From Ptychodera flava (taxonomy: Eukaryota; Hemichordata; Enteropneusta; Ptychoderidae), in assembly GCF_041260155.1 (NCBI RefSeq), contig NC_091948.1, positions 3,414,501-3,478,500 on the forward strand: a DNA stretch of 64,000 bases, in the 5' to 3' direction. A program made the position numbers and the translations under genes. The notes beneath the pieces are model-generated. The model was not told the origin of the DNA. It saw only the letters and a program-made list of their open reading frames with translations, and did no database searches. Below are positions 1 to 15,000 of this stretch, piece by piece; the stretch's first letter is position 1, and the number at the start of each line of letters is the position of its first letter.

Positions 1-3000
1 CAGACTGCATGAGTGCAGCAATGAAATCCATTGAGACAATATTTTAACCATAGGAAAATCTGTGTACCCATGGAAACGAATTTGTCACCATAGAAATGGC
101 ACCATGTGTGCCAATAATAAAAATAATTACCATAGAAACATACCATAATGGTAATACTGATCCCGGGATAAACTGCCCGTGGAAAAATAAAGAGCGTTTG
201 ACATAGCATAGGTTGCAAGAGTTCTCAATATCTTGTTGAAGACTGGATCTTTTGGATCAACACACTGATCTAAAGACTCCGCCAGACTTTTATTGGAACT
301 GGTGTCGACGGTCATGCCTTTTGACTTTGCACAGTGATTCAAGTTGCCAAAATGTTCCTGTCGAGGCAAAGGATGATGACGCAACTGGAAAAAAGAAGTG
401 AAAACAGTAATAAGTGTGTCGTTTTGCATTATCTTTCTCTGTTCTGACAAAGTAATGATTTAAACTGTGTACACACTGGCTGTGTACACAGTTATAAGAC
501 ATGACAATCTCCATAAAGTGATGACATATGTTGAATCAATGTATTACATACTACTATATGAAATTCCAAAAATGATTTCTTGAATCATGTGATACCTACC
601 AAAGAACTGTGTGGAAAAGTTTCTGCAATTTTCTTGGCCACCCAGTGATTTGCAAAGATCATGCACTCTGCAATGGTCTCATGGATCTCCAAAGGCTGGG
701 AAGACAGAACCAAAGACAGAACGAAAGTTATAATTCAGTGCAGATCTGTTATATATGAAAAAATGTGCCTTGGGAACAAATATTTAACTCTCAATTTTTA
801 CAATTCTTTTCTGATCTATCGTTTGTTGGGATTCGGAGTAAGAAAAATGTTCGTCATCTCAGTTTTTTGAAAACCAAAATTTTATTTTTTTTCCTTCATA
901 GAGCTAACAAAGGGGTGATGAATATTTTAAATTTTGAATACATGTATCGATAAGTGTTAGGTAATTTGTTTCTCTAGTATCTAATTTTGGGCAGTGACCC
1001 GATTTTCATTCTGGATTTGGTAAGATAATGGTTGAAAGATTTGTTAAGGAAAGTTTGAGCAAAAGTTCAAGTCTTTCACTTTTTGCGGTGGTCCATCTCA
1101 TCATAAAATAACCTCACATTGGTACACCAAATGTGAGTAAAAATTGCAGTGAATAAAACAATTTTAACATTGACTTCCAAGTTCCCTAGTGAGGTAATGG
1201 TTAAACAAAATCATGAAATGGATAAACCAGTCCACTCTAAAACCTTAGAGGTTGGTTCTATCAGTTTTCACAAATGAAAATCGACCGATGGAAGGAAGGC
1301 ATCAGAACCCAGTCAGTTTATAAAGTCAATTAACCCTTTGAGCTGTAATTTTCTCCCGCCAAAATTTTAGTGCCAAATTTTACCAATTTTTATGAATTTT
1401 TCTGTAATTTTTTGATAATTTTTGACCCAGTGGACATCACATTTCATTTGCTACAGTTTTTTCTCAAAATTTTGGCAAAATTTGAGAAAAATTGACTGGG
1501 GTTTATTTTATAAAGGGGACAAAAATAGAATAGCGCTGTTCACGGTTACAGGTTTGTTTCTAAATATAGCTGTACGCGCGCGACATCGCACACGCAGCTT
1601 GAAATGCGGACAAATTTTATCAATGTTGCATACATGGCCGTTTTTGCAGCTAATACTCAGAGTCGTGAATATGTTTTTTAGTATTCATTGTTACACTAGC
1701 AGTCACCCACTGAGATGTATTTTCGTCGTTCTTGCATGCGTAATTTTCAAAATCGTAATCTGAAAATGCGGACAAATATTTATTTTTGCATATTAATTAG
1801 AGAACAGTGACGTAAACTGTGAACGGCCCTATTCAGTGCTCAAAGGGTTAAAATAAACAGCTAACTATGAGTGAAAATATTCAGTCAACAGGTACCATTG
1901 CTTCCTGAAATTACAAACCTTGAAATTAAAAACATCCGTAATGCCAGGTGGACAGAACATCTTGGTTCCTTGTGATGAGCATTCATTCATTTATTAACTA
2001 TCAATGAACAGTCCTCTCTGGCTACTAAAACTAATCTACCCCAACTAACTACATGTACCGGTACATTTAACATTTTCTAAAACAAAATAAACACATACAT
2101 AACCTATTCACCCCCATTTCCCTGTAAAAATGTCCACACCTACCATTTATAACACTGGCTTTGGGCCAGACCATGGCAGTGAAAGGGTTGAGAAAATGAT
2201 TTCACTGCTCTTTTCTGACTTCATGGTAGCCAATTAAACACTACTTAAATTTTATCATGACAGCAAGTGATGTTTCACAGATGAACATGTGAGGGACAGA
2301 ACAAGCTTCTTTGTCCTCACAGCAACATTATCCCATGTGAATCAAAGTAACCCACATTCTGATCCATGGAGATCACAAAAGCATCGTCTTGCAGGTTTTA
2401 TACAATGGATCAAACATTCATAGAAATGACCAGGAATGCAGACTGACCTGTTTGGGTATGAGGTCTTCTATTTCTTTCTTTTCGCCAAGTTGAACTTGGA
2501 CTTCAACACCCTCAAGCTGTACGGCACCTCCACTTTCTCGCTTCGATCTCAGATGTCTGGCAATGTGCATCAACTTACTGATGCACCATTTGAGTTCATT
2601 TAGTCTGAGAACATGCAAATGGTGTGGGTCATAGATAAGAAATCACTCTGCATAAGTACATTATGAAATAAGTGATTATTGTTCACAGTGATACTTGGAA
2701 CGAATGCCAAAGGTGAAAGAAAACACATTTTTAACCTAACAGTCTTTACCTGTACATAGCAATGACCACATACTATCGCTGTTCAGAGGTAAATCTATAT
2801 AAAAAAGAACCGTGCAACGAGCACAACTACAAATCAGTGTAGAAGTTACAGAATTTCTCATGAAAACATCAAACACGAATACAACCTGTGCTCTAAAGTC
2901 TCAGCATCAAGGTTTTCTAGCTCTGGTATGTCTTCCAGGGGAACATTTCCATCATGTAGTGCTTGGGCTGCCTGAAATACATGGATATATAGAGTGAAGT

Positions 3001-6000
3001 CAGAAGTGTCATCCAAATTTGCACTTTATCCAGCTGTGTTCATCAAAGCACCTGACTGATACAGTACTTTGCAGCCAGAACAGGGAACACAGATGACAGT
3101 ATCTGAAGTAGTAATTACTTATATCTGTTTCTGTCTTTAAGTAATGATTGAAATCATCTTTTCTCTAAAATTGAATTATGTCGAACAACTTTTCACCATA
3201 TCTCTATTAATATTATGAACTCAAATTAATAGTAAGAGGAACTTTCATATTCCAAAAATAATTATCCCTTTTCAGAATACCGATGGGCTTGTGTGAGATA
3301 CATGTAGTTTGATCTGCAAGGTCTTTCAATATTGGACTTGATTTAACCTGTTTACCCTAAATGTCCTGAAAACAGGTTCAAAACACCATTGATAGCAGTG
3401 GGTTTGGGCCTACCCACGGTGGCAAAAGGATTAATCTAGATTCAAACTGAGCTAAAACAATAAATATGTACATTACAACAGCATTACGCAAACTGTTATA
3501 CGAACTGAGTGGCGCATGATACACATACCTCATAAAACATTTTATAAGCAGACCTGATGATTGTTCTACCATACCATACATTCTGCACTTCATAATTGGA
3601 GTCTAGTTCCCACAACACGGTCATCGCATAACGATCCACTCCGCCAATCAGAGAACAGAGGTCGGCACTGAGTATGGCTGGCAGCATGTCATGCCGTCTG
3701 TCAGCCAGGTAAACTGTAGTTGCTCTGCAATAAAGAATGACAGTCATTTACCAGGATGAGTTCTACATTTAATGATCAGTGCAAATAAAATTTAATTCAC
3801 TGTCTTTTAGTTTTTTATACAGACCAGTCCATCTTTAAACAAAACCTCCATCAGTTACATTTATTATCTAATACAAATAGAAGTTTCAACAAGGCTTCTC
3901 CTTGTAACCAAAGCCTTTTGAAGTCAAATTCACAAGCATGTTGAAGTCTTATACCTCCTTGGCAATGTGCAATGGCTTGGTAGATTGTTTATTATTTACA
4001 CTGACTTAAAGGGTCTGAAACTAGGGTTATTCTCTACCTGATTGGCTGTTTGGAAATAAATTCAATTAGAACGATGAATTTCAGCCAACTGATTGGCTAA
4101 AAGCTTGTAAGACACTGCACATTAGCCAATATCTCATAATGAACCTAAACAGGAGAACCCATGCATCAAGAAATCAAGATACCACATCTACACAGTGATA
4201 TGTGCAACTTCTCTACCTTGCTTTGGCTTCAAGATCAGTCAATGAATTTGGCTTGACAAAATATGACACATCAGCAATGTGTACTCCCAGTTCTAGATTG
4301 CCATTTGGAAGCTGTCTGCAACAAAACAAGATTAAAATCCATACCTTTGTCAGTCATTAAGATGACACAAATCCTGTTGTTATCGATACAATGCTGTTTT
4401 TACTCTCAGTTCAACCAAGATAACCTTAAGCCTCTTTTTTTAACTAATATCCATACTAACATTTAATATATTTGTTTACGTACAAATTTTAATTAACCCA
4501 TTGACTACCTTGAACGCCGGATATATCCTGCGCCATTTTGAATTACCATATGCCTTTAGTGCCGGAAATATCCGGCACAGTTAAATAGGCGTATTTGCTT
4601 TGTGTTTGTCCCTAAAATCCCGTAATTTCGGCATCTGCACGCAGCGCGACCAAGATAAATGTATTCCGACCTGGCCTGAATGTGATTGCGCCCCAGTACG
4701 TCCGAGTACAGCCAAAATACGGAAGCAAAGGTTGTGACCCATGACCTCGATCCTAAAAGGTCAAGCTGATCACAGAAGCGTCGTGCTGATTGTTCACAGT
4801 TTTCAGAAGCTGGTTGATGTCATTTACTTGCAAGATTTTTATTGTTTGTTTTTTTTAATGAAATGAAATGAAATGTTTATTTATTGAAAACTAATGATTA
4901 ATATGTAAATATCTTCTATTAACAGCAATATTCTATACTTAAAACTGGAGGAAATATAATTTTTTACTATGACCCAGTGAAATTTTATAGTAGCCATACT
5001 GTCAATATGACAGGCCACATGACTGGTGACATGTAATTGGTCATGTGATATGTTGTTCCCTAAAATGTATTTTAAATATTGTCAATTATTTTTTGGTAAA
5101 TCATAACCATTTTAGATGAATGTTTCTGCAAGGAAGACATAAAGAAGGTATTTACAAATAAAATGTGTTGATTTTCAAATACAGAATTATATCAGATGCT
5201 GATGTTTGTGGTTCATTTACTCTGCCTTTTATGAGAAATTCTTAAACAGGTACACCTATAAATAAAGTAAAGGGTAGTTATTATTACATATATGTAAAGA
5301 CAATGCCATGAAAATTGCAACTGTATTCAAATTTGAGTCATTTTATGGATTCAAAACACGTCCTGATGCTTCAAATATTCTTTCCCGGCATATTCTTTGG
5401 CAACTCTGGTCACATGAGTCATGTGACCAGTCATGTGACCTGAAAATACAAAACTTATGTACGAAAAAGTGGGAAATTTCATGCTGATTCAGAAAATATA
5501 TGGTTTATTGGTACTTACTTAATTTTTACTCTATGCAGTGTTGTTGCAATGAAAACACCCAAGATTTTATCAATATTTACATAAGGGGCCTGGTATATAG
5601 GAATACATTGGCCTTGGTAGTCAAGGGGTTAAGTATGATATAATGACAAGACAGAAGATTTGCTTTTATTAGTGTGACATTTGTTAACGTTAGAAATACA
5701 CAGTTCACTTTTCAAGAATTCTACTGCATACTTGAAACTCATGGTTATAAATGTAGAACCTATCTTACATCTTGCAGATGTGTTTTATGGAAGTTGTGAC
5801 GTTACAAGAAACTTTGATCATCACCTGACAGACAAAGTATCATCTACATCCTCACATCCTTTTGGATCGATGCTGAAGATGAGGTGAGACTGATGTAGAT
5901 CTCGTCGCCTAGCAACTTCTTCCGGGTCCATAGTCCAGGGTTTCTCTTCAGAATTAGTTGGCAGCTCTTTGATCTGGAATGGAGATTAGCATTACATGGA

Positions 6001-9000
6001 TTCCAGGAATAAAGGTTGTATTACATGGCTTCCATGGAATAAATGGAAGTACTTCTATCACATGGCTTCAATGGAATAAATGGAAGTACATGGCTTTCGG
6101 GGAATGGAAAGTAGCATTACGTGGCTTCCAATAATATTTACAAGTCAAATACATCTCTTACAGACAGATATTCCATTAGCACTTTCTAGAAGTTTGAAGA
6201 AGTAGATAAATATGCAAGTTGTATGTTAATTCAAGAATAACAAAAATGCAAATTACATTTTAATTTGCATTAACAGACAGCTTCAATTTAGTAACATGCA
6301 TGTAAGATCTTGATATTGCAATGATTTTCAGTAAAACTTCACATCAATTTCTTTTCTTGCTAAGACTTGGATTGGCAGTGAACATTTAATGTAAGAAAGA
6401 TCTACTGTGGACAAAATGGAAAAAATTCCTCAAAATCAGAGAATGACCCATTCAAGTATCAGCCTGAGAATCTAACGAACCTGTCCTTCTGAGAAAGCTC
6501 TGACTGAGATGTTATTTTCCACCAGGATTGATGCAATTTCTGTCTCCAGGCTTCCGATGGTGCCAAGAGTACGCACAAAGTGGCCGTTGGGATACTGGGA
6601 GTCCAGGGGCCATGAATCGATCCTCACTATCACCCTGTGGTGTTGCAGTGTCTCAGCTTGTCTGGTGCTGATCCGAATCCGGGGGATTCTGTAGTCATAG
6701 GGTATGACCAGTATCCTACCACCCTTTGACCTCTGACCTTGACCTTCCTGTTGAGAGGAAGAGAAGGTGAAGGTACACATGACAACATAGCATAAACATT
6801 TACACTCTGAAGTAGTGGAATGACAGAAACTGTTGCGAAATGCCTCAATATTAGAGTTTTAATCCTTTGAGTGTTGTAATTTTTGATAATTTTGGAGCAA
6901 ATGGACATCAAATTTAATTAGCTACAGTTTTTTATCAAAGTTTTGCCAAAAATCTGAAAATATTTGACTGGGGTATATTTTGTAAAGGTGACAAAAATTG
7001 ACTTTGGCATTCAAAGGGTTAATTCTGAAGGATGAATGTTAATGCTATATGAAGATATCTGCCTGTTTCCAAATTATTGGAGAATTACAAGAGAACGTCT
7101 ACTTTTGTTGTCTTCCTGTTACTGTCCACAGGGCTAGGTTAACAGAAGCTAAATTCAAGAGTATAAAACTTACTGACTTAATGTACTTAACACTGACATC
7201 AAACTTCATAAGATGTTTTCCTTCAATGAGTCATGTCTCTATCATCTGAATGCCAGCACACACATTAGTAAATTATGAATCCTTACTGTGTTTTGTGGAA
7301 AAGAAGCAACATAGTCTCTCCAATTCCTCTGTACAATGCCAACAACTCTTCCAGTTGGCATGGTAGTATTTGATTCTGAATCAGTGCCTTTGTCCTGCAT
7401 GTCTGTCAATATATAAAGATGTGTTGCCACAAGTAGGTACATCTGTTCATAAGTTTGCCTAGATATAATCTTGATTGAATTTTCTCACCTACACCTTCTG
7501 CTAACACTGAATGATTTGCAATATTTGATCATAAGATGCTGTGATCTGCCATCATATATAATGTGGAGTTGCCTATGCGTATGAATTTTACCCGAGGCTG
7601 GAATCAAGGAAAGTATGCTTTATAAATCAATATTGAAATCCATGATGATCAGTGTTTTGATAAAGATGTTCATTTTATCCATGGTCAATCCACATGCCAT
7701 GTCTTGGCAGGGTTTAAGAACACTAAATTAACTCTTAATTGTACTGCAATTAAACACTATATGTGAGGCATGCTTCTATTTATTTACAGTGAAAAAGCCT
7801 CCAAGGAAAGATGAGTACCACTTTTCTTCAGGAGTACAAAATGCATATGATTTGTGAATATGAAACTATTATAATAAGTCATTATAATTGGTTTTTCTAA
7901 CCTATGAAATACTCATGTTTTGCATAAATGAATGCATAATATCATGCTTTACGCATTGTAGGTTCGGGTGCACTCATGTTTGCCTCAGAGAAGGTTTATT
8001 TTTTGCCAACCTTGACTACAACATTGCCCTGCTTCATGGCTTACCGGACTCAAACACCAAATTATTATAGATGGTCCAGAATTCAGCTAACCCTCTCAAC
8101 ACACCCATGAAGACAAGAGATCACATCACTTCTGTCATGAAGAAACTCCACTTGCTTATAAATTGCTACATGGACTCACTTCTCAATACCTGGCAGATCT
8201 CTTTGATCAAATCTTACATGTACATTTAAAGTTCCTTGTACCTGGTTCAAATTATTTGGCAGTAGATCTTTTTCTTACTCTCCATCAATCCTTTTGAATC
8301 AACTGCCAGCTGATATTCATTCATCCCCAAACATCAACATTTTCATGACAAATTCCGAGACATACTTCTTTGACAGAATTTATCTGTGACATTTTTGTTA
8401 AGCATATACTACCGTGGTATACTCTTCTATACTGTACTATACCATCCTATCCTACCCTATGACGTCCTATCCTTCCATACCCTATAGACTGTTAAAAAAA
8501 ACACATCTAGGCTAGTGGTACTAGGATTTGCACTAAGGTTTTCTCAATATTTGGGAAAGGAATGGTTCTACTCCGGAATAAAAAGGACGCAATACGTTCT
8601 ACAGACTCAGTACGCCCAAGAGATCATGTGATCGCGGTACAAACAAACCCACATGTGCACTAACATGTGGAAATACAGGTTCGTCTATGTGCATTTACAC
8701 ACGTGGGTTTGTTTGTACCGTGGTCCATTCGAATTCTGTTTTGACCTATATATTGAGAAAGGATGGAAAAAGAAATCTAATCACCTTCACTTTGTGCCAA
8801 TGATTTACTTCTTCCTTGCCATTCCATTCTTGGCAACAGTTCAACAGCAACTATGTCACCATGGACTGCTCTGTTTCTGTTTTGAACAAGCAAGAGAAAT
8901 ACTTCTTCATACTGACATGTGATGGACATATGATTATCCTGTGCCATGTCACCCTTAATGTCTGAACAATATTTCAGCTTGTGGTATATCAGGAAAGTAC

Positions 9001-12000
9001 TATGACAGTTAGATCAATTGACGAACTTTGAGATGTAAATATAACCTTATTGTACATTGTATACTGTATATGTACATGTGGTTGACTTTGTGTTATCCAC
9101 ATCTTGTTAATTTTCTGTAAAATAAGGGTTACCTTCTATATTGACTGTCAGCTTCCCTTCCCATCTTTTCAATGTTCCCTATTGCTTAATTCTTCTGTTG
9201 TAAAGAAACTAATCTAGCAGAATTCTGTTGTAAAGAAACTAATCTAGCACACAGCTTCTGATATTAGAAAAGAACAGTGACAGTGGACAAATGTGTTTCA
9301 TAGTGTCAAGAATTCATGCATCACCTCATACCATGACAGATGTTTGTAAACAGCTCTTCAAAGCACACAACTGCACAGTAAGAGTACAATTTTGATGAAT
9401 GAAGCAAAAGTGGTCAGTACCTGTTATTTGCTCCAGGTATCAGAATATCTGATTCAGCATCAGTGTTTTTCATTCCAGTTCTGTGTATTAAAAACAAACA
9501 AAGAAAACAGATATCAATCATAATTTAATTATTTAAGGTAGCATATGTATGTGCTCAAAAAGTGAAAGACTTCAACATTTCCTCAAACTTTCCTCATGAA
9601 AACTTTCAATCATTCTCTTACCAAACGGTAATAAAAAACTGGGGTCAATATGCAAAGTCTGAGAACGGAGAAACAGAATTACCGATATTTGAAATTCAAA
9701 ATGGCTGCCATCCCTGTGTTAACTCTGGGAGAAAAATAAAAGTTTAGATTTTTTAAAAAGCCAAGAAATTGAAAATTTTTCTTACATCAAGAGTTTTAAA
9801 ACAAGCCACACACACAAGTGGTAGCTCAGTAAAGAATGTAAAAATTTGAATGTCTGAGTATCTGTCCCCAAAGTGTGCTCTACCTTAATGCCGTACTTTT
9901 GTTTTCAATTGGATTGGCAACATTTCTTTTACCTTTCATGTACATGTGGAAAAGACGACTTGGGAAACAGAGTTCTCTGTTAAAAGTAACAAGGTTGATT
10001 TAAAAATAGTGAGTGTAACTAGCATTGGAAAAGTAACATTCACAACGGGTGGGTGAATAGATTTTCCTGCTAATTGTTTCAATCCTCTGGAGATTTGCAT
10101 CCTAAAAAACACGTCACTGTTAATTAGATCAAACAAGGTTTAAATACAAAATTTGTGATTCCCATCATGGATAGAAAGACTACTTGAACCAAAAGATTTA
10201 TGATGTAGTGACTCTCCAGGATAAATATTGTAATATATCAGAAGTATTCTAACCCTGTTCTTTGTAGGAAAGCTTCTTGCTGTGGTCTGTGTTTATTGAC
10301 TTGAAGACATCCTTGGACATATCTTCCTGACTTAATACCGGCAGCTACCACTTCCTGGGGAAGATAATCCTTCTTCGCTTTGACATTTCCTGAAAATTTA
10401 AAAGATATTTTCACCACTGTCTAAAACCTGTGTTTTTTAACCAATGATAGCATTAATAAATGAAATCAGAATGTCGAGTAGTTTATTCAGCCAGCACAAA
10501 TGCCAACACACTATGTCAAACCTATACTGTAAGAATTCTGTCATTGTCAATTATTTTTAGGAAAATTTGATTGAAACCTGTAGTATTAGAACTCAGTGGT
10601 ATTAAGCACTACCCCATCAATTTTATTTATTTATTTATTTATTTGGAAATCATACAGATTAAGTCTCATTTACAGGTTCCTAAAAAATTCTCAAAAAAGC
10701 CTTAAAAGAAAACATAACATAAAGGTAAACAGGACAAAACAAAGAAAATAGCAACAAAACAAAGAATGAACAGTATTTACAAAACTAAAATCAAGAGTAG
10801 CAGACACATAGAAAAGGAAAAGAATATAAATAAGTAATCAAGGACAGCCATCAAAATATAATATGTCTCATGAAAGTCTGAAAGAATCACTTTATGATTG
10901 CATTCAGACACATCAGGCCCATATTAATTACTCAAACTTATGTAGGCATCAATTCTTCACACACAATACTACATGTACTATATCTCACCTTTCATGTCAG
11001 CTGTTTCTTTCAACGATGCTGACAAAGATTCGTAGATGTCAAGGGCATTTGTCACACTTGACCAAAACTTTTTGAGGTACTCTTCCATCGACAGTAAGAA
11101 CACTCCTGTAGTCTTAGCACCAAGTTCTTTAATCAGCTTGAATGCCATGTAATGAGATCATAGAACATAATCATGCAGTTGTTTGAGTGATCAGAGTCAC
11201 TGCACTCAGAGTGTCTTGTTTAAGTTAGGATACACATGGATGAAGTTTCTAATAATAGTTCATAATCCAAAATCAAGGGCTAACTTCTTGTTAAACAATG
11301 CTAGAATGTTGAATACTTGTACATATTTCAGGAAAAAGCTGCTTGAGGAAGTTTTCTATTGGCAATCAGAGCACTCCTGTAGTCTTTGCAGATGTGAGCA
11401 GAATTTGGACTGAGAGTTGTCCGCTTAATGGCAGTGACAGGATGAACTCATATAAAACCCAAGTTCTAATCAGGCCATATGATCATCCTAACATGACAAT
11501 CCTGATGTGGGTTTCACTCAACAAAGACTTACTATATAGCATTATTACACCTCACTCATTCAGCGTGCACTGCCATTGGTTAAACACGACTCACGTGACA
11601 TGTAAAAGAACGTGATGATGCCCTCTGCATTTGATATTACATGGATGACGTCATTTTACTTACTGCGCATCCTTTCTGCGCAAAACAAATTGTCGTTCGC
11701 TTGTTGTACTTTGCAGTTGGCAACTTATGGCTGCGAAACGTCATGCAGAGCTGTCACCGGCACAGTTAGACGGTATTTTGATGCAAGTAAACAGCAAACG
11801 AACGAAAATGGCAACAAGGAATGCAATTTTTTTTGTTCAGCGACTATGCAAGCAACAAATTTGGATACGCCACCGAGGAGATCGGCAAACTTTAGCGGCA
11901 ACCCTAGACTCGGCACTGACAACATTTTACGCTGAGGTCCGGACTCGGAAGGCGAACTGTACTCGAAGAAGTCTTTGTGTTTTTGTTTCTTTGCATGTTT

Positions 12001-15000
12001 GCTTGTTCGGTGTAATAAAAATAATAACACATGAGAGCTTGGGCAATATCACGATTTTTTGCCTGCCCTCGGGCTGATGGTCATGATCGAAATACTGATG
12101 ATGCCCTCGCCTACGGCTCGGGCATCATCAGTATTTCGATCATGACCACCATCCCTTGGGCAGGCAATAAATCGTGATATTGCACTCGCTCTCATGTGTT
12201 ATTATTTAATTATGGCATAAGCATATTACCAAACTGAGAATTGGAGTGTATTTCAAACACAAATATTTTCAACAGACTAATCTACGTGGGTACAGCAGAA
12301 ATCAACAACTGTGTACAATCTGTATTGTTGTACCTATGCTGTATACATGTAGGTATTGCTGTACCTGAAGGAACTCCACATTAAATTACATTGTTACACA
12401 ATGGATGATATTAATGGGGTCTCACAAACAGACTGTATATGAGCAAAAAGAATATTTTCATCTGTCAAGTTCTGTTACCTTTGTATCCTCTGTGATGACA
12501 AGGATGGGTATCTGACCAGCTAGATGATTGTAGTACCAGACTGCACCATCGTAAACTGTCCTGCACAGAAATCAAAAGGCGCGTTGTGAAGAGTCTTGGT
12601 AATTCAATAAACAATATCAGCTTCTAACAGAATGATACTTGTATGGTACAGGTCTGCAAAGTGTTATCATTCAAAGATGAGTGAAAATATAATATCTGAG
12701 CTGTCGTTTCAAGATCCTTAGAACATTTGCAATGATACTTGATATTTAACATTTGTTGTTCTTCATATTTATATAGGCTTTGTTATTAATCTATAATCTC
12801 ACTCAGTTTCAACAAAAGACAATGACAACTCTGTTCGACGCTCAAACTTTTTCCACAGTGACTTGGCTGCGACTGTATTGGTTATTATATTTCAGTTGGA
12901 ACTGTTCACATAGAACAGAGGTAAGGAATCATTCCCTCTGTTCAATACCTTGACTGCCAGTCATTGAGGCTTTCCCCTGGTTGTCTTTCACTGTATGCAT
13001 AGTGACAGAATTCATTACCTTGACTGCCAGTCATTGAGGCTTTCCCCTGGTTGTCTTTCACTTTATGCATAGTGACAGAATTCATTACCTTGACTGCCAG
13101 TCATTGAGGCTTTCCCCTGGTTGTCTTTCACTGTACGCATAGTGACAGAATTCATTACCTTGACTAACAGTCATTGAGGCTTTCCCCTGCTTGCCTTTCA
13201 CTGTACGCATAGTGACAGAATTCATTACCTTGACTGCCACTCATTGAGGCTTTGCCCTGGTTGCCTTTCACTGTATGCATAGTGACAGAATTCATTACCT
13301 TGACTGCCAGTCATTGAGGCTTTCCCCTGGTTGCCTTTCACTGTATGCATAGTGACAGAATTCATTACCTTGACTGCCAGTCATTGAGGCTTTCCCCTGG
13401 TTGCCTTTCACTGTATGCATAGTGACAGAATTCATTACCTTGACTGCCAGTCATTGAGGCTTTGCCCTGCTTGCCTTTCACTGTATGCATAGTGACAGAA
13501 TTCATTACCTTGACTGCCAGTCATTGAGGCTTTGCCCTGCTTGCCTTTCACTGTATGCATAGTGACAGAATTTATTACCTTGACTGCCAGTCATTGAGGC
13601 TTTGCCCTGGTTGCCTTTCACTGTATGCATAGTGACAGAATTCATTACCTTGACTGCCAGTCATTGAGGCTTTGCCTTGGTTGCCTTTCACTGTATGCAT
13701 AGTGACAGAATTCATTACCTTGACTGCCAGTCATTGAGGCTTTCCCCTGTTTTCCTTTCATTGTATGCATAGTGACAGAATTCATTACCTTGACTGCCAG
13801 TCATTGAGGCTTTGCCCTGGTTGCCTTTCACTCTATGCATAGTGACAGAATTCATTACCTTGACTGCCAGTCATTGAGGCTTTCCCCTGTTTTCCTTTCA
13901 TTGTATGCATAGTGGCAGAATTCATTACCTTGACTGCCAGTCATTGAGGCTTTCCCCTGCTTTCCTTTCATTGTATGCATAGTGGCAGAATTCATTTGCG
14001 AAAATACTGCACTGCTGTCTCGGGTCTTTCACCACATTACGAATTCTTGTATAAGCCCTTCTGCTTCCTTGATGGAGTACCTGTTGTACAGAGTGATTTT
14101 TCTAATTTAAAATTGACTGCAAAGTCCTTGAGATGAGGCTATATACTATTACAGTAAAACGGAAAGATTCAGTTGTAGGCAGATGGGTGCTTTGCACAAA
14201 GGTTCCAGCACCCTCTTGAAACATTCATTCCCATACCCTCTGAGCTGATATGATTTATCACCCATGCAAATCATTGATCCTGAACATGGGAAAATTTTCC
14301 GTTTTACACTATCTGTAAAGGACTGAAGAAACAAAGCAAAACTCAAAGGCCTTTATGTTGGTTTAATCCTTTCGCCATCATTTTTTGCCCCGGCCCCTGT
14401 CTATGTTTGGTCCAAACCCAATGTTATCACCACCAAACCAAACTCATGATTATATCCTGAACATCTAGCTCAAACAGTCACACATCTACTCTCTGTCAAT
14501 GTACAAGCACAAATGCATGAGAAAAGGTGATATTAAAATCGTATAAATGCCTTAACCCTTTACCTGCCAGACAGTATCACTTCCCCATCTGCCAATTCAG
14601 TAAACAGTGGTATTGAGCCAAACCATACGTATTTTTACCCACTTGGCTTGGTATTTTATAGCAGCTTTTTAGTCTGTAAAAATCATGTTTACAGTTACAA
14701 TCTCTGTCTTCAGGGACCTTCGAATCTTTTCGTCTTTGTTAAAATGCACCATATGGGACATGTTTTGCTTCACTAGTTTTAATCAACTTGACCTGATGGT
14801 GAAATATGAACTTGGCAGGTATAGGGTAAAATCACAGACTTGAACCAAGTTTCATTCATAACTGGCACACATGGTGTTGGAGTAACATATCATTCATGAA
14901 CTTACACTGTGTAATACTGTCTGAAGGAACAGAATTCCACAGATCTCTGGTAGTTCAAGAATTTCCAGAAAATCTCTTGCAGCCTGGCAGTCTGGTACAA

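Noticed and set aside
11343-11420. A second CACTCCTGTAGTCTT(T/A)GCA near DIS3L exon 5, as a duplicated or alternative exon
   Set aside because: Similarity is limited to about 20 bases, and the translated frame does not match exon 5.
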